A stretch of 64,000 nucleotides of DNA from Rubeoparvulum massiliense (GCF_001049895.1 NZ_CVPE01000006.1:704503-768502), one strand, 5' to 3'; positions 9,550-18,227 are shown, counted from the first letter of the stretch. Notes: a model not told the origin generated them from the letters alone. Translations and numbers: made by a program.

Positions 9550-9892
9550 AAGCTTCTCGCTCTCCTTCGATTGCCACTTCTAGGCGATAGAGACCGTTAC
9601 CTACTGAATAAACCTTCCGTTTATGGTACCAACGTTCACTGGTTCCAAACTCCTCAAACCACCCTTCTTCTTCTCCATCCCAGACATCAGTATGAAAATC
9701 ATGGCGAGCCTCTTCTAGCAGACTATTTATCCTCGCTAGCAGCAGCGATTCTTCTCGCTGGCGATAATGAATCTGTGCAACCTCTTGATAGATCATGCTA
9801 TACTCCACCACAATCCAGCTAAGAAGCCAGATGACCATCAGCACTTCCAAAGTAAAAAATCCTCCCTCGCGATGAGTACTAAGCCCTCTCAT
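9446..9892 (-). CDS. comGE: Competence pseudopilin ComGE-like
   Basis: Type IV-pilin-like minor pseudopilin, 148 residues from ATG 9892. The motif REGGFFTLEVLMVIWLL gives a prepilin peptidase site (G/F) with the conserved Glu at position 5 of the mature protein, so ComC should process it. An ATG at 9916 would add eight residues but has only a weak ribosome site; the chosen ATG has AGAAGG. Its 3' end overlaps comGF by about 100 bases in a different frame. The protein beyond the helix is acidic and rich in Trp, Glu and Tyr. Confidence 0.78.
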   Translation of the reverse strand: MRGLSTHREGGFFTLEVLMVIWLLSWIVVEYSMIYQEVAQIHYRQREESLLLARINSLLEEARHDFHTDVWDGEEEGWFEEFGTSERWYHKRKVYSVGNGLYRLEVAIEGEREAYDLQTFIFLPPPLEEHDGGAGLHLATAGLRHAIP

Positions 9893-9968
9893 GATCCTTC
9901 TCGTTTTCCATCTCATGACCTGTCTAACTCCCTACTTAGTTACCTGCCTTATTATCTGTACCATCACC

Positions 9969-10451
9969 CTAGACACAACCTTTTTTATAGCGAGCTTTGC
10001 CTGTATCCAGTGTAAAGACAAAGCTATGATGAATTCCCTTCTTCGTTGCGATACATATGGTCCCTCCACGGGAAGCAGTCCCCCTCTGGGAAAAGCGGAT
10101 GATATTATTTCCTGGATAGGAATCTAGACGAACAAAACGGATCAGTTTCGGGTAGGTAACTGAACGGATCACCCCATCCTTCCAGCTATAAATGAAGTAG
10201 CGTTCCTCTAGAAAAGCAATATCAAAGAATCCTCGTTCACTCAAGGCAATTAGGGGCAAGGTCTGGAGATCCTCTTCCAGTTCCGCTAAAAAGCGCTTGA
10301 GTAGCCAATCCTCATAGGGTTCCTTCACCCATGGAATCAAGACCATGAGTAACACAGCAAGAATCTGCATAGCAACAAGAACCTCTAGTAACGAAGAGCC
10401 TTGTTCAGCTTGGGCTTCTTCATGGAACCAGCGATTACGGTGTTCCACCAC
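9969..10451 (-). CDS. comGD: Competence pseudopilin ComGD-like
   Basis: Minor pseudopilin, 160 residues from a GTG at 10451 that overlaps the end of comGC and follows GAGGTGG. An ATG at 10490 in the same frame would overlap comGC more deeply. The prepilin-like segment is EQGSSLLEVLVAMQILAVLLM, with the Glu of the mature N-terminus retained but SSLLE instead of FTLIE. The C-terminal half is beta-rich, with single cysteines near the end. Fourth gene of the operon; a 76-base gap separates it from the chosen comGE start. Confidence 0.75.
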   Translation of the reverse strand: MVEHRNRWFHEEAQAEQGSSLLEVLVAMQILAVLLMVLIPWVKEPYEDWLLKRFLAELEEDLQTLPLIALSERGFFDIAFLEERYFIYSWKDGVIRSVTYPKLIRFVRLDSYPGNNIIRFSQRGTASRGGTICIATKKGIHHSFVFTLDTGKARYKKGCV

Positions 10452-10866
10452 CAGCCCCACCCACCTCAGGGCAACGCACTGTGGCTTCACCTTTATCTGG
10501 TGTCAATTCAATGATGAAAGCAAATTGATCACCTGTGAAGCTTCCATCATCGCGAAGGTAACCATTTGCTAAGAGCCATTGGATGAGTTCTACCACCTTC
10601 TCCGGTACCAACACCCCACTCTCTAGCTTAATAGGCTCTGGAAATTCTCCATGTTCAAAATGGTACTGCAACAATTGCATCTCTAATGTTTTTGCACTAG
10701 CCTGACATACCTTTTCCTTCGCCCCTGCTGTTGCCTTTTGAAAATCAGGCAAAGCTACTGCCACAATAATCCCAATGATAAGTAATACGATCAGCATCTC
10801 AATCAATGTAAAGCCACGTTGAGCATCCTTCAGTTTTTTAGACCATTTAATCGGATTAAAACTCAT
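10435..10866 (-). CDS. comGC: Major competence pseudopilin ComGC
   Basis: Principal subunit of the pseudopilus that brings DNA through the wall. 143 residues with the classic prepilin signal QRGFTLIEMLIVLLIIGIIV: cleavage between G18 and F19, with E23 as Glu5 of the mature pilin. Mature cysteines in KEKVCQAS and TVRCPEVG can form the known ComGC disulfide. Longer than B. subtilis ComGC (98 residues), with an extra C-terminal part ending in a Gly-rich tail. Lies 51 bases after comGB and overlaps comGD. Confidence 0.92.
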   Translation of the reverse strand: MSFNPIKWSKKLKDAQRGFTLIEMLIVLLIIGIIVAVALPDFQKATAGAKEKVCQASAKTLEMQLLQYHFEHGEFPEPIKLESGVLVPEKVVELIQWLLANGYLRDDGSFTGDQFAFIIELTPDKGEATVRCPEVGGAGGGTP

Positions 10867-10917
10867 TGCTTAAACATCCTTTCCATTTGATTTTTTAATT
10901 CCTTGCATATGCTTCTT

Positions 10918-11985
10918 TTACAAGCGTTGAAGAAAGCCAAACATTGGTTGAAAAAGCAGCGAAAACATGATGAGAATGACGGCTCCCAATAAGAGGAAGA
11001 GCACAGGCTGCAGCCACTGCAATCTTCTTTCCCAGTTTTTTCGTTGTTGTACTTGGAGCAAGTGACCATAGCGATGCAATTGATCTCCTACACCACCTCC
11101 CTCCTCAGCAATAGCCACAACAACTGCACACTCATCTGTGATAAAAGCACAGTGCTCTAAAGTTTCCGTCAAACGCTTCCCCTGCAAAAGCTGCTCCTCG
11201 ATCTGTTGAAGGATCGGGATTGTCCAACGATTCGGGGTGCTCAAGATCATTTCGCGAATCGCTTGTAAAATCGGAATACCTGCTTGTAAGAGGATGGAGA
11301 GAGCGCGAGTAAAGAAGAGGGTAAATCGACTTTGAAAGAAGGAATGAAGGGGAAACCAAGAGGAGTTCATCCAGCGCGTAAACCAGAGCTGGTCTCGTCG
11401 TATAAGCCAACCAAAGAGGAGAACGAACAGGAATGAGGATAGTAGTAGATAAATCCAACCGTTTGAGGATAGCCACTCTGTCCATTGCAGAATCGACTGA
11501 ACGAGGGGAGGAAGTGGAACATGAAATGAAGCATAAAAAGAGGAAAGCCGGGGAAGTAGAATTAGAAGAAAGAAGAGAAAAGTAAGGAGAATAAATGTCA
11601 ATAGAATGAGAGGATAACGCAGTAATTGGCGCCTTTCCTCCTTCATTTGGATCCGTTCCTGATAGTATTTTTCGATGGTCTGAAAAGCTTGGGCATAATC
11701 ACCATGCATCTCGGCCATCCGCAAGCAGAAGAGGAAAAAGGAAGGTAAACCTAGCTGTTGAAAGGCCTCAGATAGACTATGTCCTTGCTGAAGGTGATGG
11801 CGCAAACTGGTGAGACGTTTCTTCATACTTCTACTTTCCCGCTTGAGCATCGAATCCAAAGCCGTTAATAGTGGAAGACCTGCAGTTAAAAGAAATGAAA
11901 AATGACTTGCGATTCGAAGTAGCTGCTCATCCTGCCATTTTATGCTTGAACGAGGTATAAGTAATGAAAATCGCCTTATTTTCAT
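10918..11985 (-). CDS. comGB: Competence pseudopilus inner-membrane protein ComGB
   Basis: Polytopic platform protein of the GspF/PilC family that links the ComGA ATPase to pseudopilin assembly; 355 residues. It has the two GspF repeats: an N-terminal cytoplasmic domain with LTAGLPLLTALDSML and a C-terminal one with LLQAGIPILQAIREM. Three membrane segments lie at roughly 130-155, 180-200 and 325-350. It begins two bases after the comGA stop, so the two are tightly coupled. Its length is a little above the B. subtilis protein. Confidence 0.92.
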   Translation of the reverse strand: MKIRRFSLLIPRSSIKWQDEQLLRIASHFSFLLTAGLPLLTALDSMLKRESRSMKKRLTSLRHHLQQGHSLSEAFQQLGLPSFFLFCLRMAEMHGDYAQAFQTIEKYYQERIQMKEERRQLLRYPLILLTFILLTFLFFLLILLPRLSSFYASFHVPLPPLVQSILQWTEWLSSNGWIYLLLSSFLFVLLFGWLIRRDQLWFTRWMNSSWFPLHSFFQSRFTLFFTRALSILLQAGIPILQAIREMILSTPNRWTIPILQQIEEQLLQGKRLTETLEHCAFITDECAVVVAIAEEGGGVGDQLHRYGHLLQVQQRKNWERRLQWLQPVLFLLLGAVILIMFSLLFQPMFGFLQRL

Positions 11986-11987
11986 CC

Positions 11988-13079
11988 CTATTCTCCAGCC
12001 AGCTGAAGTGGTAAGACTAACTGCTCAACAGCATCACTGTGATCCGGAAGAAGATTGGCAACATCATCAAGACTGAGAAAATCAGAATTTTGTCCTAACC
12101 ATTGATGTAGTCGGTGATATAAGGCATCATTCACCATATAATCAAATAGCTCAGGTTTCACTTCTAAGACTTCGAAGATGGCCCTTCTTCCATTGACACC
12201 TGTTCCTTTACAGTGGGGACATTCTGGTGAAGTGTGATGACGACAGGGGATGGGCTGTAAGCGTTGCGCAATGATCCCAATACATGCATTACTGATTAAA
12301 GCAGGCGATATGCCTAATTCACGTAAGCGCATCAATGCACCAATGGTACTAGAGGTATGCATCGTTGATAATACAAGGTGACCTGTTAACGAAGCACGGA
12401 TGACCATATGTGCTGTGGCTTCATCTCGGATCTCTCCCACTACAATTACATCAGGATCTTGTCGTAACAGAGCACGCAGTCCTTCTGCATAGGAAAAACC
12501 ATGTCGTGTTTCCATCACTACTTGGTGAATACCCGCCACAGGATATTCAACAGGGTCTTCTAGGGAGATGATATTCTTTCGTTCTTGTAATAAAGGTTGA
12601 AGTAAAGTATAAATGGTGGTGGTCTTACCACTGCCAGTGGGTCCAGTAATAAGAATTAATCCGTGAGAGGCATGGAGAAACCGTTCTACCATCTGTTCCT
12701 GCACTGGTAACATGCCCAGTTGCTGAAGAGAATCAAACTGTTTCTGTGTACCATGAAGGCGTAGAACAAGACGTTCTCCGTGTAAAGTAGGTAATGAGGA
12801 GGTACGGCACTCGATGGTACCTAGTGCGTTAACTGTACTCGTAAAGCGACCATCCTGGGGTCTTCGGCGTTCACCAATATCCATATCTGATTGAAGTTTC
12901 AGATAGGTGATCAGCTTATCCTTATATTCTAAAGGTAATTCCTGATACATCATCAATTGCCCTGCGATCCGAAAACGAATATCCAGCGATGTTGGCGTGG
13001 GGTCAAAATGAATATCACTGGCAAACCATGCAGCTGCTTCTTGGATGCACCGCTCCACTACATGCTCCATGGACCACAT
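11988..13079 (-). CDS. comGA: Competence pseudopilus assembly ATPase ComGA
   Basis: Traffic ATPase of the GspE/PilB family that powers pseudopilus assembly at the cell pole; 363 residues. Walker A is LITGPTGSGKTTT near residue 146, the Asp box is LEDPVEYP, Walker B is DPDVIVVGEIRD, followed by the His box LVLSTMHTSS. A Cys cluster (CRHHTSPECPHCKGTG) gives the zinc-binding element. ATG 13079 has GAGGGGAG nine bases upstream. First gene of comGA-GB-GC-GD-GE-GF-GG-aroK-yqzE. A 17-codon ORF with a stronger ribosome site overlaps its start (see entry). Confidence 0.95.
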   Translation of the reverse strand: MWSMEHVVERCIQEAAAWFASDIHFDPTPTSLDIRFRIAGQLMMYQELPLEYKDKLITYLKLQSDMDIGERRRPQDGRFTSTVNALGTIECRTSSLPTLHGERLVLRLHGTQKQFDSLQQLGMLPVQEQMVERFLHASHGLILITGPTGSGKTTTIYTLLQPLLQERKNIISLEDPVEYPVAGIHQVVMETRHGFSYAEGLRALLRQDPDVIVVGEIRDEATAHMVIRASLTGHLVLSTMHTSSTIGALMRLRELGISPALISNACIGIIAQRLQPIPCRHHTSPECPHCKGTGVNGRRAIFEVLEVKPELFDYMVNDALYHRLHQWLGQNSDFLSLDDVANLLPDHSDAVEQLVLPLQLAGE

Positions 13080-13111
13080 CGTCGTTTACTCCCCTCTCTT
13101 TGAACTATCAT
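13058..13111 (-). CDS. Possible 17-codon leader ORF overlapping comGA start
   Basis: Minus-strand ATG 13111 is preceded by GGAGGTGAAGGTG, a better ribosome site than that of comGA. It runs 17 codons (MIVQREGSKRRCGPWSM) before a TAG 21 bases inside comGA, in another frame. Ribosomes ending here could re-initiate at comGA, or the ORF may be chance. Coding potential cannot be judged at this length. Confidence 0.25.
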   Translation of the reverse strand: MIVQREGSKRRCGPWSM

Positions 13112-13214
13112 CACCTTCACCTCCAAAATATTTGTTTTTTTATATGAGCCTAGTGATGTACAATTTCTATTCGTCACATTGTATCTTTTTCCTCCATAAT
13201 TTACTTATTTTACT

Positions 13215-13226
13215 AAAATTATTTTT
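13215..13226 (-). promoter_or_regulatory. AT-box resembling half a ComK site upstream of comGA
   Basis: The minus strand reads AAAAATAATTTT, close to one AAAA-N5-TTTT AT-box of the competence regulator ComK. It lies about 135 bases upstream of comGA. A second A-rich block (GTAAAATAAGTAAATT) follows, then a possible -10 TACAAT. A full ComK site needs two boxes at set spacing; only one is convincing, so this is a weak call. Confidence 0.25.
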
Positions 13227-13245
13227 CGACATGAGTTTTATTATA

Positions 13246-13292
13246 AAAGTCGAGATGAGGAATCTACAGCTTCCTCATCTCGACTTTGTTTT
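13246..13292. terminator. Strong hairpin between comGA and yugP
   Basis: A perfect 17-bp stem (AAAGTCGAGATGAGGAA with its complement) has an 8-base loop. On the plus strand it is followed by GTTTTTG; on the minus strand the stem itself ends in CTTTTAT. It lies just past the 3' end of yugP on the minus strand and most likely ends that transcript before the comG promoter region. Confidence 0.75.
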
Positions 13293-13322
13293 TGTGAGTT
13301 AATGAACCATCCCATTGAAAAT

Positions 13323-14003
13323 TTACTCTTCACGATTAGTAAAAATCAGGATTAATCTGAGCAATTCTAGAACAGCGGTTAATGCGGCAGCTACATAGGT
13401 TAAAGCAGCAGCAGTTAAGACGTTGCGTGCACCATCCTGTTCGCGACCTCCAGTTACAATGCCGAGCTGTTGAATCTGCGTAAGGGCACGAGAGCTTGCA
13501 TTAAATTCTACCGGTAGAGTAACCGCTTGAAAGATAACAGTCACCAGAAAGAAAATGATTCCCAACAAAAGAAAAGTGTTGCTAAAGAAGAAACCGAGGA
13601 GAATCAAAGGGAACGCTGCCTGTGAGGCAATATTCACCACTGGGAAAATCGCATGACGGAAACGGAGAAATGCATAGCCTTGTGCATCTTGCATAGCATG
13701 ACCACATTCATGGGCAGATACGGCGATGGCTGCCAATGAATTCCCGTAGTAATTCTCTTCTGATAAACGCACTTTCTTCGCAATGGGATCATAGTGGTCG
13801 GTTAACCGTCCCTGGGTCACTTCCACATCTACATTATAGACACCATTGGATTGCAGAATCTGCCGGGCTACATCTACACCGCGCATGCCACTGGTGCTAC
13901 CGATTTTTGAATACTTCCCATAGGCACTCTGTACTTTAAACTGGGCATAGAGTGACAGAAGAATGGCTGGAATAATTAAGATCATGGTTGCGTCGAAAAT
14001 CAT
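13323..14003 (-). CDS. yugP: YugP-type membrane zinc metallopeptidase
   Basis: Predicted neutral zinc metalloprotease of the membrane-bound Zn_peptidase_2 family, 226 residues. The catalytic motif SAHECGHAMQ (HExxH form) is near residues 92-101. Membrane segments are at the N-terminus (IFDATMILIIPAILLSLYAQF), around 120-165 (two helices) and at 193-220. The segment GVDVARQILQSNGV before the catalytic site is typical. The substrate is unknown. It appears monocistronic, with the hairpin at 13246 downstream. Confidence 0.88.
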   Translation of the reverse strand: MIFDATMILIIPAILLSLYAQFKVQSAYGKYSKIGSTSGMRGVDVARQILQSNGVYNVDVEVTQGRLTDHYDPIAKKVRLSEENYYGNSLAAIAVSAHECGHAMQDAQGYAFLRFRHAIFPVVNIASQAAFPLILLGFFFSNTFLLLGIIFFLVTVIFQAVTLPVEFNASSRALTQIQQLGIVTGGREQDGARNVLTAAALTYVAAALTAVLELLRLILIFTNREE

Positions 14004-14061
14004 TAATGCTTCACCTTATCCTTTCAATCATGTTAGATTAATTCCTACATATTCCTAAATA

Positions 14062-15441
14062 TTATAAACCCATGGTTCGTAAACCTTTGGGATAATGGTT
14101 TTTTACTTGCTGCTGGCTTTCCTTCCCCCAACCGATGGGATATCCATCCACTGTGATGAGAATCCATCCACGATTTCCTTCCCCAGCTAGGGTTTCACCT
14201 CGCAGATACTGTCTAAGCTCCAGAGCATCCTGAGGATAATGAAGACAATGACCTCCTTCACTAGTACTTGATGCAAGGGCAAGGGCATGTGCAGGCTGAA
14301 AATATTTTTCCTTCTGCTGTCCCAAGTAGAGCCCTGCGCGTAAAACATGTAAGCCAGAAAAATTAGGCATCTCCTTTGGTAACCAATAAAGATGCTCCTT
14401 TAATTGAAAATAGTCACCAGCATTCTCTGACCAAGGATGGTGAAATACCTCCTGGTAAAAGCGACGAAATTGCTCTACATTTTGTTTTCCCACCTTTTTC
14501 TTTGAGCATTCAAAGCGGGCCTCTTCATCTTCTATCTTTTGCATCTTCGCCACAAAATGACCTTCACCACGAAGACGGTGGGGCCAAAGATGAAGCGTTT
14601 TTTCAATCTCAGACCAGCCTGATTCGGTCCACGCTGTTCTTCCACCCTCCATACCATGTACGTGCTGAAGTTGAAGAAGTTTCATCTGAGAATATCCTTG
14701 TAGAAAGGCTTCAATCTGCCGCTCATTCTCCTCTGGTGCAAAGGTACAGGTGGAGTAAACAAGAATCCCCCCTGGTCGTAGCATTGTATAGGCTTGACGA
14801 AGAAGGTCAGCTTGGATAGGAACAAGCTGCCTGATCTTATCCTCGCTCCAGGTGGTAATCGCCTCTTCATCCTTACGAAACATCCCCTCACCAGAACAAG
14901 GTGCGTCGATGAGAATCCGATCGAAATACGCAGGAAAATGCTGAGCTAAACGTTCTGCTGTTTCGTTGGTAATCAGTACATTACGTAAGCCGAAACGCTC
15001 CACATTTTCCACCAAGGCTTTAGCTCGCTTTGCATTATATTCATTGGAGACGAGAACACCTTGATTGCTCATTATGGATGCCAGGTGGGTGCTCTTTCCT
15101 CCAGGAGCTGCACATAAATCTAGCACTTTCTCCCCTGGCTGAGGATCCACAAGCTCTGCCACAGCCATCGCACTGGGCTCTTGGATATAGTATAGTCCAG
15201 CATGGTGAAAAGGATGTTTGCCAGGCTGGAGGCTAGGCCCGTAATAATAACCTAGAGATGTCCAAGGAACCGGTGTAATTAAATCACCAAAATACTCCTC
15301 TAGCTGCCTGCCTGTCATTTTCAACGGATTGATCCGTAAACCCGTTACCGGGGACTCCTGAAGAGCATTCAATAGCTCCTCCCTCTCCATAGAGCCGTAC
15401 AGCTTGTCTAATCGTTTATGATAGTCCTGAGGTAATTGCAT
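14062..15441 (-). CDS. RsmF-like 16S rRNA m5C methyltransferase
   Basis: SAM-dependent RNA cytosine-C5 methyltransferase of the RsmB/RsmF (NOP2/Sun) family; 459 residues from ATG 15441. The SAM site is VLDLCAAPGGKS near residue 109; the two catalytic cysteines are in LIDAPCSGEGMF and VYSTCTFAPEENE. The C-terminal ~150 residues resemble the RsmF accessory domain (WLPKEMP...LRAGLYLGQ). Upstream in-frame ATGs at 15453 and 15450 sit on the ribosome site; MQLPQDY is the usual family N-terminus. It overlaps ypjA by 26 bases. The exact rRNA position is not deducible. Confidence 0.88.
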   Translation of the reverse strand: MQLPQDYHKRLDKLYGSMEREELLNALQESPVTGLRINPLKMTGRQLEEYFGDLITPVPWTSLGYYYGPSLQPGKHPFHHAGLYYIQEPSAMAVAELVDPQPGEKVLDLCAAPGGKSTHLASIMSNQGVLVSNEYNAKRAKALVENVERFGLRNVLITNETAERLAQHFPAYFDRILIDAPCSGEGMFRKDEEAITTWSEDKIRQLVPIQADLLRQAYTMLRPGGILVYSTCTFAPEENERQIEAFLQGYSQMKLLQLQHVHGMEGGRTAWTESGWSEIEKTLHLWPHRLRGEGHFVAKMQKIEDEEARFECSKKKVGKQNVEQFRRFYQEVFHHPWSENAGDYFQLKEHLYWLPKEMPNFSGLHVLRAGLYLGQQKEKYFQPAHALALASSTSEGGHCLHYPQDALELRQYLRGETLAGEGNRGWILITVDGYPIGWGKESQQQVKNHYPKGLRTMGL

Positions 15442-16057
15442 TCTCGCCATCATTCCTTCGCTTCATCAAGTACCAAAATAAGATAAGACTTACTAAACTT
15501 AAACAGACGGTAAAGATCCCTAGCAGGTGATCATATACCTCTAATTCCTTCACCACTGCTGGATGGATATTCAGAAGATAATCTAACAGATCATTGGAAA
15601 GCGTCCAAATCGCTACAGCCACTAAATGATGTGATTTAAAGATATAGTAACGGGCATAGAGCACCGCTTCTAAGGCCATTCCAGCATGAGAGAACATGAG
15701 CATATATTGCACAGGGACAATGGTGGAACCTAGTTGTCCACCCCAAAGAATGGCGGCAATTGCCCAGATTCCATATTTAAAGGATGTAACTGCAGCAAAG
15801 GCCTCAACATAACCATTACGCTTACCCACTAAAAAACTAAAAAGCACGAGAGTAAAGGCGGTACTGGCTGTTGGTGAATCAGGGACAAAGATTCTTAACC
15901 AGGTAGGTTCCGTAGACTGTAGCTGACCGTCATACCAAATGAAGCCGTAGATACTACCTAGAAAATTAATGATAAACAATAAGATAAGAATGGGTCGGCT
16001 CACAAGGATAATCTGAAACCATTCCCATAGTCCTGTTAAGGGTGCTTCCCTTTTCAC
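15416..16057 (-). CDS. ypjA: DUF1405 membrane protein YpjA
   Basis: Integral membrane protein of unknown function, 213 residues, with about six hydrophobic segments. The family pattern is visible in FIINFLGSIYGFIWYDGQL near residue 35, the FVPDSPTAST stretch, YGIWA and the C-terminal LSNDLLDYLLNIHP. In B. subtilis ypjA lies near the qcr genes, and here it directly follows qcrC on the same strand, separated by a terminator. A role alongside the bc complex is only suggested by location. Confidence 0.82.
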   Translation of the reverse strand: MKREAPLTGLWEWFQIILVSRPILILLFIINFLGSIYGFIWYDGQLQSTEPTWLRIFVPDSPTASTAFTLVLFSFLVGKRNGYVEAFAAVTSFKYGIWAIAAILWGGQLGSTIVPVQYMLMFSHAGMALEAVLYARYYIFKSHHLVAVAIWTLSNDLLDYLLNIHPAVVKELEVYDHLLGIFTVCLSLVSLILFWYLMKRRNDGENAITSGLS

Positions 16058-16117
16058 ATAATCTCCTCCGTTTAAGCGTCTCTGATATATAAGAATTATT
16101 ATAACGAAAAGATTCCA

Positions 16118-16150
16118 TAAAAAAAAGCTGACCTTTATCGATCAGCTTTT
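16118..16150 (-). terminator. Rho-independent terminator after qcrC
   Basis: On the minus strand AAAAGCTGA, a 10-base loop and TCAGCTTTT are followed by four more T. It lies just past the qcrC stop at 16179 and separates qcrABC from ypjA. Confidence 0.8.
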
Positions 16151-16178
16151 AACTTGATTTTCATATAAGAATGTTTCT

Positions 16179-16994
16179 TTACTTTTGCTCGGAAAGCCAC
16201 TGGGCAACGGCCTTGAGCTCATCATCGCTACCGTTGAAAAGGCCACCGGACATGATGGTGTCTGCGCGACCATTCTTGATCACATCATAGATCTCATCCT
16301 GTGAAAGACGTGAACCTACATCATTTAATGCTGGAGCCATCTGTGTACCACTCAAGTCATTACCATGACAGCTCAAACAACTTGCTTGCCCTAGGAGGAT
16401 CTGCTCCCCATCTAGTGCCGTTGCAGAAGGCTGTTCACTATCATCAGCAGGAATGGCAACATTCTCCTCCACAGGTGGTGGTGTAGCTGTTTCATCACCT
16501 GTAGCATGGGAGGTGGCACCTTGATAGGTAAGATAGAAGATAGCTACAATGGCAAATAACATGACCCCTGTGGCAATGGGTCGTTGTGAAGGACGACGGT
16601 AGGGACTACGATCCAACCATGGAGCCAATAGCAACGAACCAAAAGCTAGACCTGGGATTACGAGAATGCCGATTAAGACAAAATCACCAGATGCCCAAGG
16701 ATATTTCAATAGTTGATAGAGAAATAGAAAATACCAATCTGGTAATGGGATATAACTTGTATCCGTTGGGTTAGCTGGAGGCTCAAGTGGTGAGGGAGCC
16801 ACGACAGTCAACACTAGAATTCCCATCAAAACAACAACTGCTACCATCCATTCTTTGAGTAAGAAATTGGGCCAGAATGGTTCTGTCTTCCCTGGGTACT
16901 CAGAATAGGAAGGCGAGATGTTGGGACGGCGGCCGTTCGCCCTAACCCGCGAATCACCTACGTATTTAATTTCATCCTTTGGATTACTCATCAT
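16179..16994 (-). CDS. qcrC: Menaquinol:cytochrome c reductase cytochrome b/c subunit
   Basis: Fusion of the C-terminal part of cytochrome b (subunit IV) with a c-type cytochrome; 271 residues. The N-terminal part has the LPDWYFLFLYQLLKYP quinol-site segment and three membrane helices. After an acidic/Pro linker comes a heme c domain with CLSCH near residue 202 and a Met in TIMSGG as probable sixth ligand. Third gene of qcrABC, 27 bases after qcrB. The subunit takes electrons from the Rieske centre to cytochrome c on the outer membrane face. Confidence 0.95.
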   Translation of the reverse strand: MMSNPKDEIKYVGDSRVRANGRRPNISPSYSEYPGKTEPFWPNFLLKEWMVAVVVLMGILVLTVVAPSPLEPPANPTDTSYIPLPDWYFLFLYQLLKYPWASGDFVLIGILVIPGLAFGSLLLAPWLDRSPYRRPSQRPIATGVMLFAIVAIFYLTYQGATSHATGDETATPPPVEENVAIPADDSEQPSATALDGEQILLGQASCLSCHGNDLSGTQMAPALNDVGSRLSQDEIYDVIKNGRADTIMSGGLFNGSDDELKAVAQWLSEQK

Positions 16995-17021
16995 TCTTCC
17001 TCCCTTTGTTCAGTCCGAATT

Positions 17022-17693
17022 TTATAGCGGACCTGAGATTCCTTGACGGCGTATCATGATAAAGTGGGCTGCTAAGAGACCCAGCAAGGCAGCCGGTAGG
17101 AAGAAGACGTGGATTGCAAAGAAACGCGTTAATGTTACCGCACCTACGATTGGTCCGCCTAATAGAAGGCTTTGAAGATAGGTACCAATGAGCGGCACCT
17201 GACCTGCAATCTCCACACCAACCTTCGTTGCAAAGTACGCCTTCTGATCAAAGGGTAATAGATAGCCAGTAAAGCCTAACCCTAACATGACAAAAAAGAT
17301 AAGTACGCCAACAACCCAGTTTAACTCCCGTGGCTTCTTATATGCGCCCTGGAAGAAAACGCGTAACGTATGTAAAAACATCATTACAATGACAAGACTT
17401 GCTCCCCAATGGTGCATGCCTCGAACAATATCACCAAATGGCACTTGGTACTGGATATATTTGGTAGATTCATAGGCATTCTTAATATCAGGAACAAAGT
17501 ACATCGATAAAAACATGCCGGATAAAATTTGGATGACGACGATGAAGAAGGTTAATCCACCAAAGCAGTAGACAAATGCAGAAAAGTGATGAGCTGGGTT
17601 CACATGTTCAGGAACCTCATGGTCAGCAAAATCACGCCATAATGGAGTAACATCAAGACGTTCATCGATCCAATCGTATAGTTTTCTAAGCAT
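17022..17693 (-). CDS. qcrB: Menaquinol:cytochrome c reductase cytochrome b subunit
   Basis: N-terminal cytochrome b with four membrane helices that carries the two b hemes; 223 residues, the usual size. Heme ligands are in MHHWGASLVIVMMFLHTLRVF and in FFAIHVFFLPAAL...AAHFIMIRRQG. Cys43 (FVYCFGG) is present; in B. subtilis this residue binds the extra covalent heme c(i). GDIVRGMHHWGA marks the Qo side. It lies 7 bases after qcrA and 27 before qcrC. Confidence 0.96.
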   Translation of the reverse strand: MLRKLYDWIDERLDVTPLWRDFADHEVPEHVNPAHHFSAFVYCFGGLTFFIVVIQILSGMFLSMYFVPDIKNAYESTKYIQYQVPFGDIVRGMHHWGASLVIVMMFLHTLRVFFQGAYKKPRELNWVVGVLIFFVMLGLGFTGYLLPFDQKAYFATKVGVEIAGQVPLIGTYLQSLLLGGPIVGAVTLTRFFAIHVFFLPAALLGLLAAHFIMIRRQGISGPL

Positions 17694-17699
17694 CGGTTC

Positions 17700-18227
17700 C
17701 TACGCCCCCCTCTCCTTCGACCACGCACTAACATACAATACCTTTTCACCATTCAGTTCGCGAACTTCGTAGCTATGGGTATTAAGTGGCTTCTTAGGTG
17801 GTGTATTGGGTACGTTCACACCATCCTTGTAGTAGCGCCCATCATGACATGGACAATAATACTGTCCCGCATAGTTCGGATTGGTGTCCCATTGAATTAA
17901 ACATCCCAAATGCTTACATGTTGGGTCTAGGACCAAAAACTCATCCTTTTCTGCGTCATAAGTAACCCATGCAGTGGTATCTTTCTCGTAGGGATACCAG
18001 CCATCCTGGATCTTTACAGTAAAGTGCACTTCCCTGGGTTCTGGACCAAACTCGGATATTGGCAAAGTTGGAATCATATCAGCGCCTGCTGCATCTACAC
18101 GCAACATGGGATCAATGGCAAAGCGAACCATTGGGGTGAGCATGGCAGCTGCCATGAATCCACCAACGCCAGTTAAGGTATAATTCAAAAATTGTCGCCG
18201 TGAAAGGTCCTGATGCTTCTCACTCAT
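17700..18227 (-). CDS. qcrA: Menaquinol:cytochrome c reductase Rieske iron-sulfur subunit
   Basis: Carries the Rieske [2Fe-2S] cluster that accepts the first electron from menaquinol; 175 residues from MSEKHQDLSRRQFL. Cluster ligands are in CKHLGC and CPCHDG. The twin arginines before the hydrophobic anchor (SRRQFLNYTLTGVGGFMAAAML) suggest Tat export. The start has GGGGGGAAGAG upstream; the longer open frame to 18326 reaches back into the promoter. First gene of qcrABC. Confidence 0.96.
   Translation of the reverse strand: MSEKHQDLSRRQFLNYTLTGVGGFMAAAMLTPMVRFAIDPMLRVDAAGADMIPTLPISEFGPEPREVHFTVKIQDGWYPYEKDTTAWVTYDAEKDEFLVLDPTCKHLGCLIQWDTNPNYAGQYYCPCHDGRYYKDGVNVPNTPPKKPLNTHSYEVRELNGEKVLYVSAWSKERGA

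Noticed and set aside
13045-13302. 85-codon plus-strand frame over the comGA leader
   Set aside because: Low-complexity Phe/Ser/Leu composition in an AT-rich leader with a terminator inside; no ribosome site.
14376-14819. 147-codon open frame opposite the RsmF-like gene
   Set aside because: Antisense shadow; the minus-strand frame has all methyltransferase motifs.
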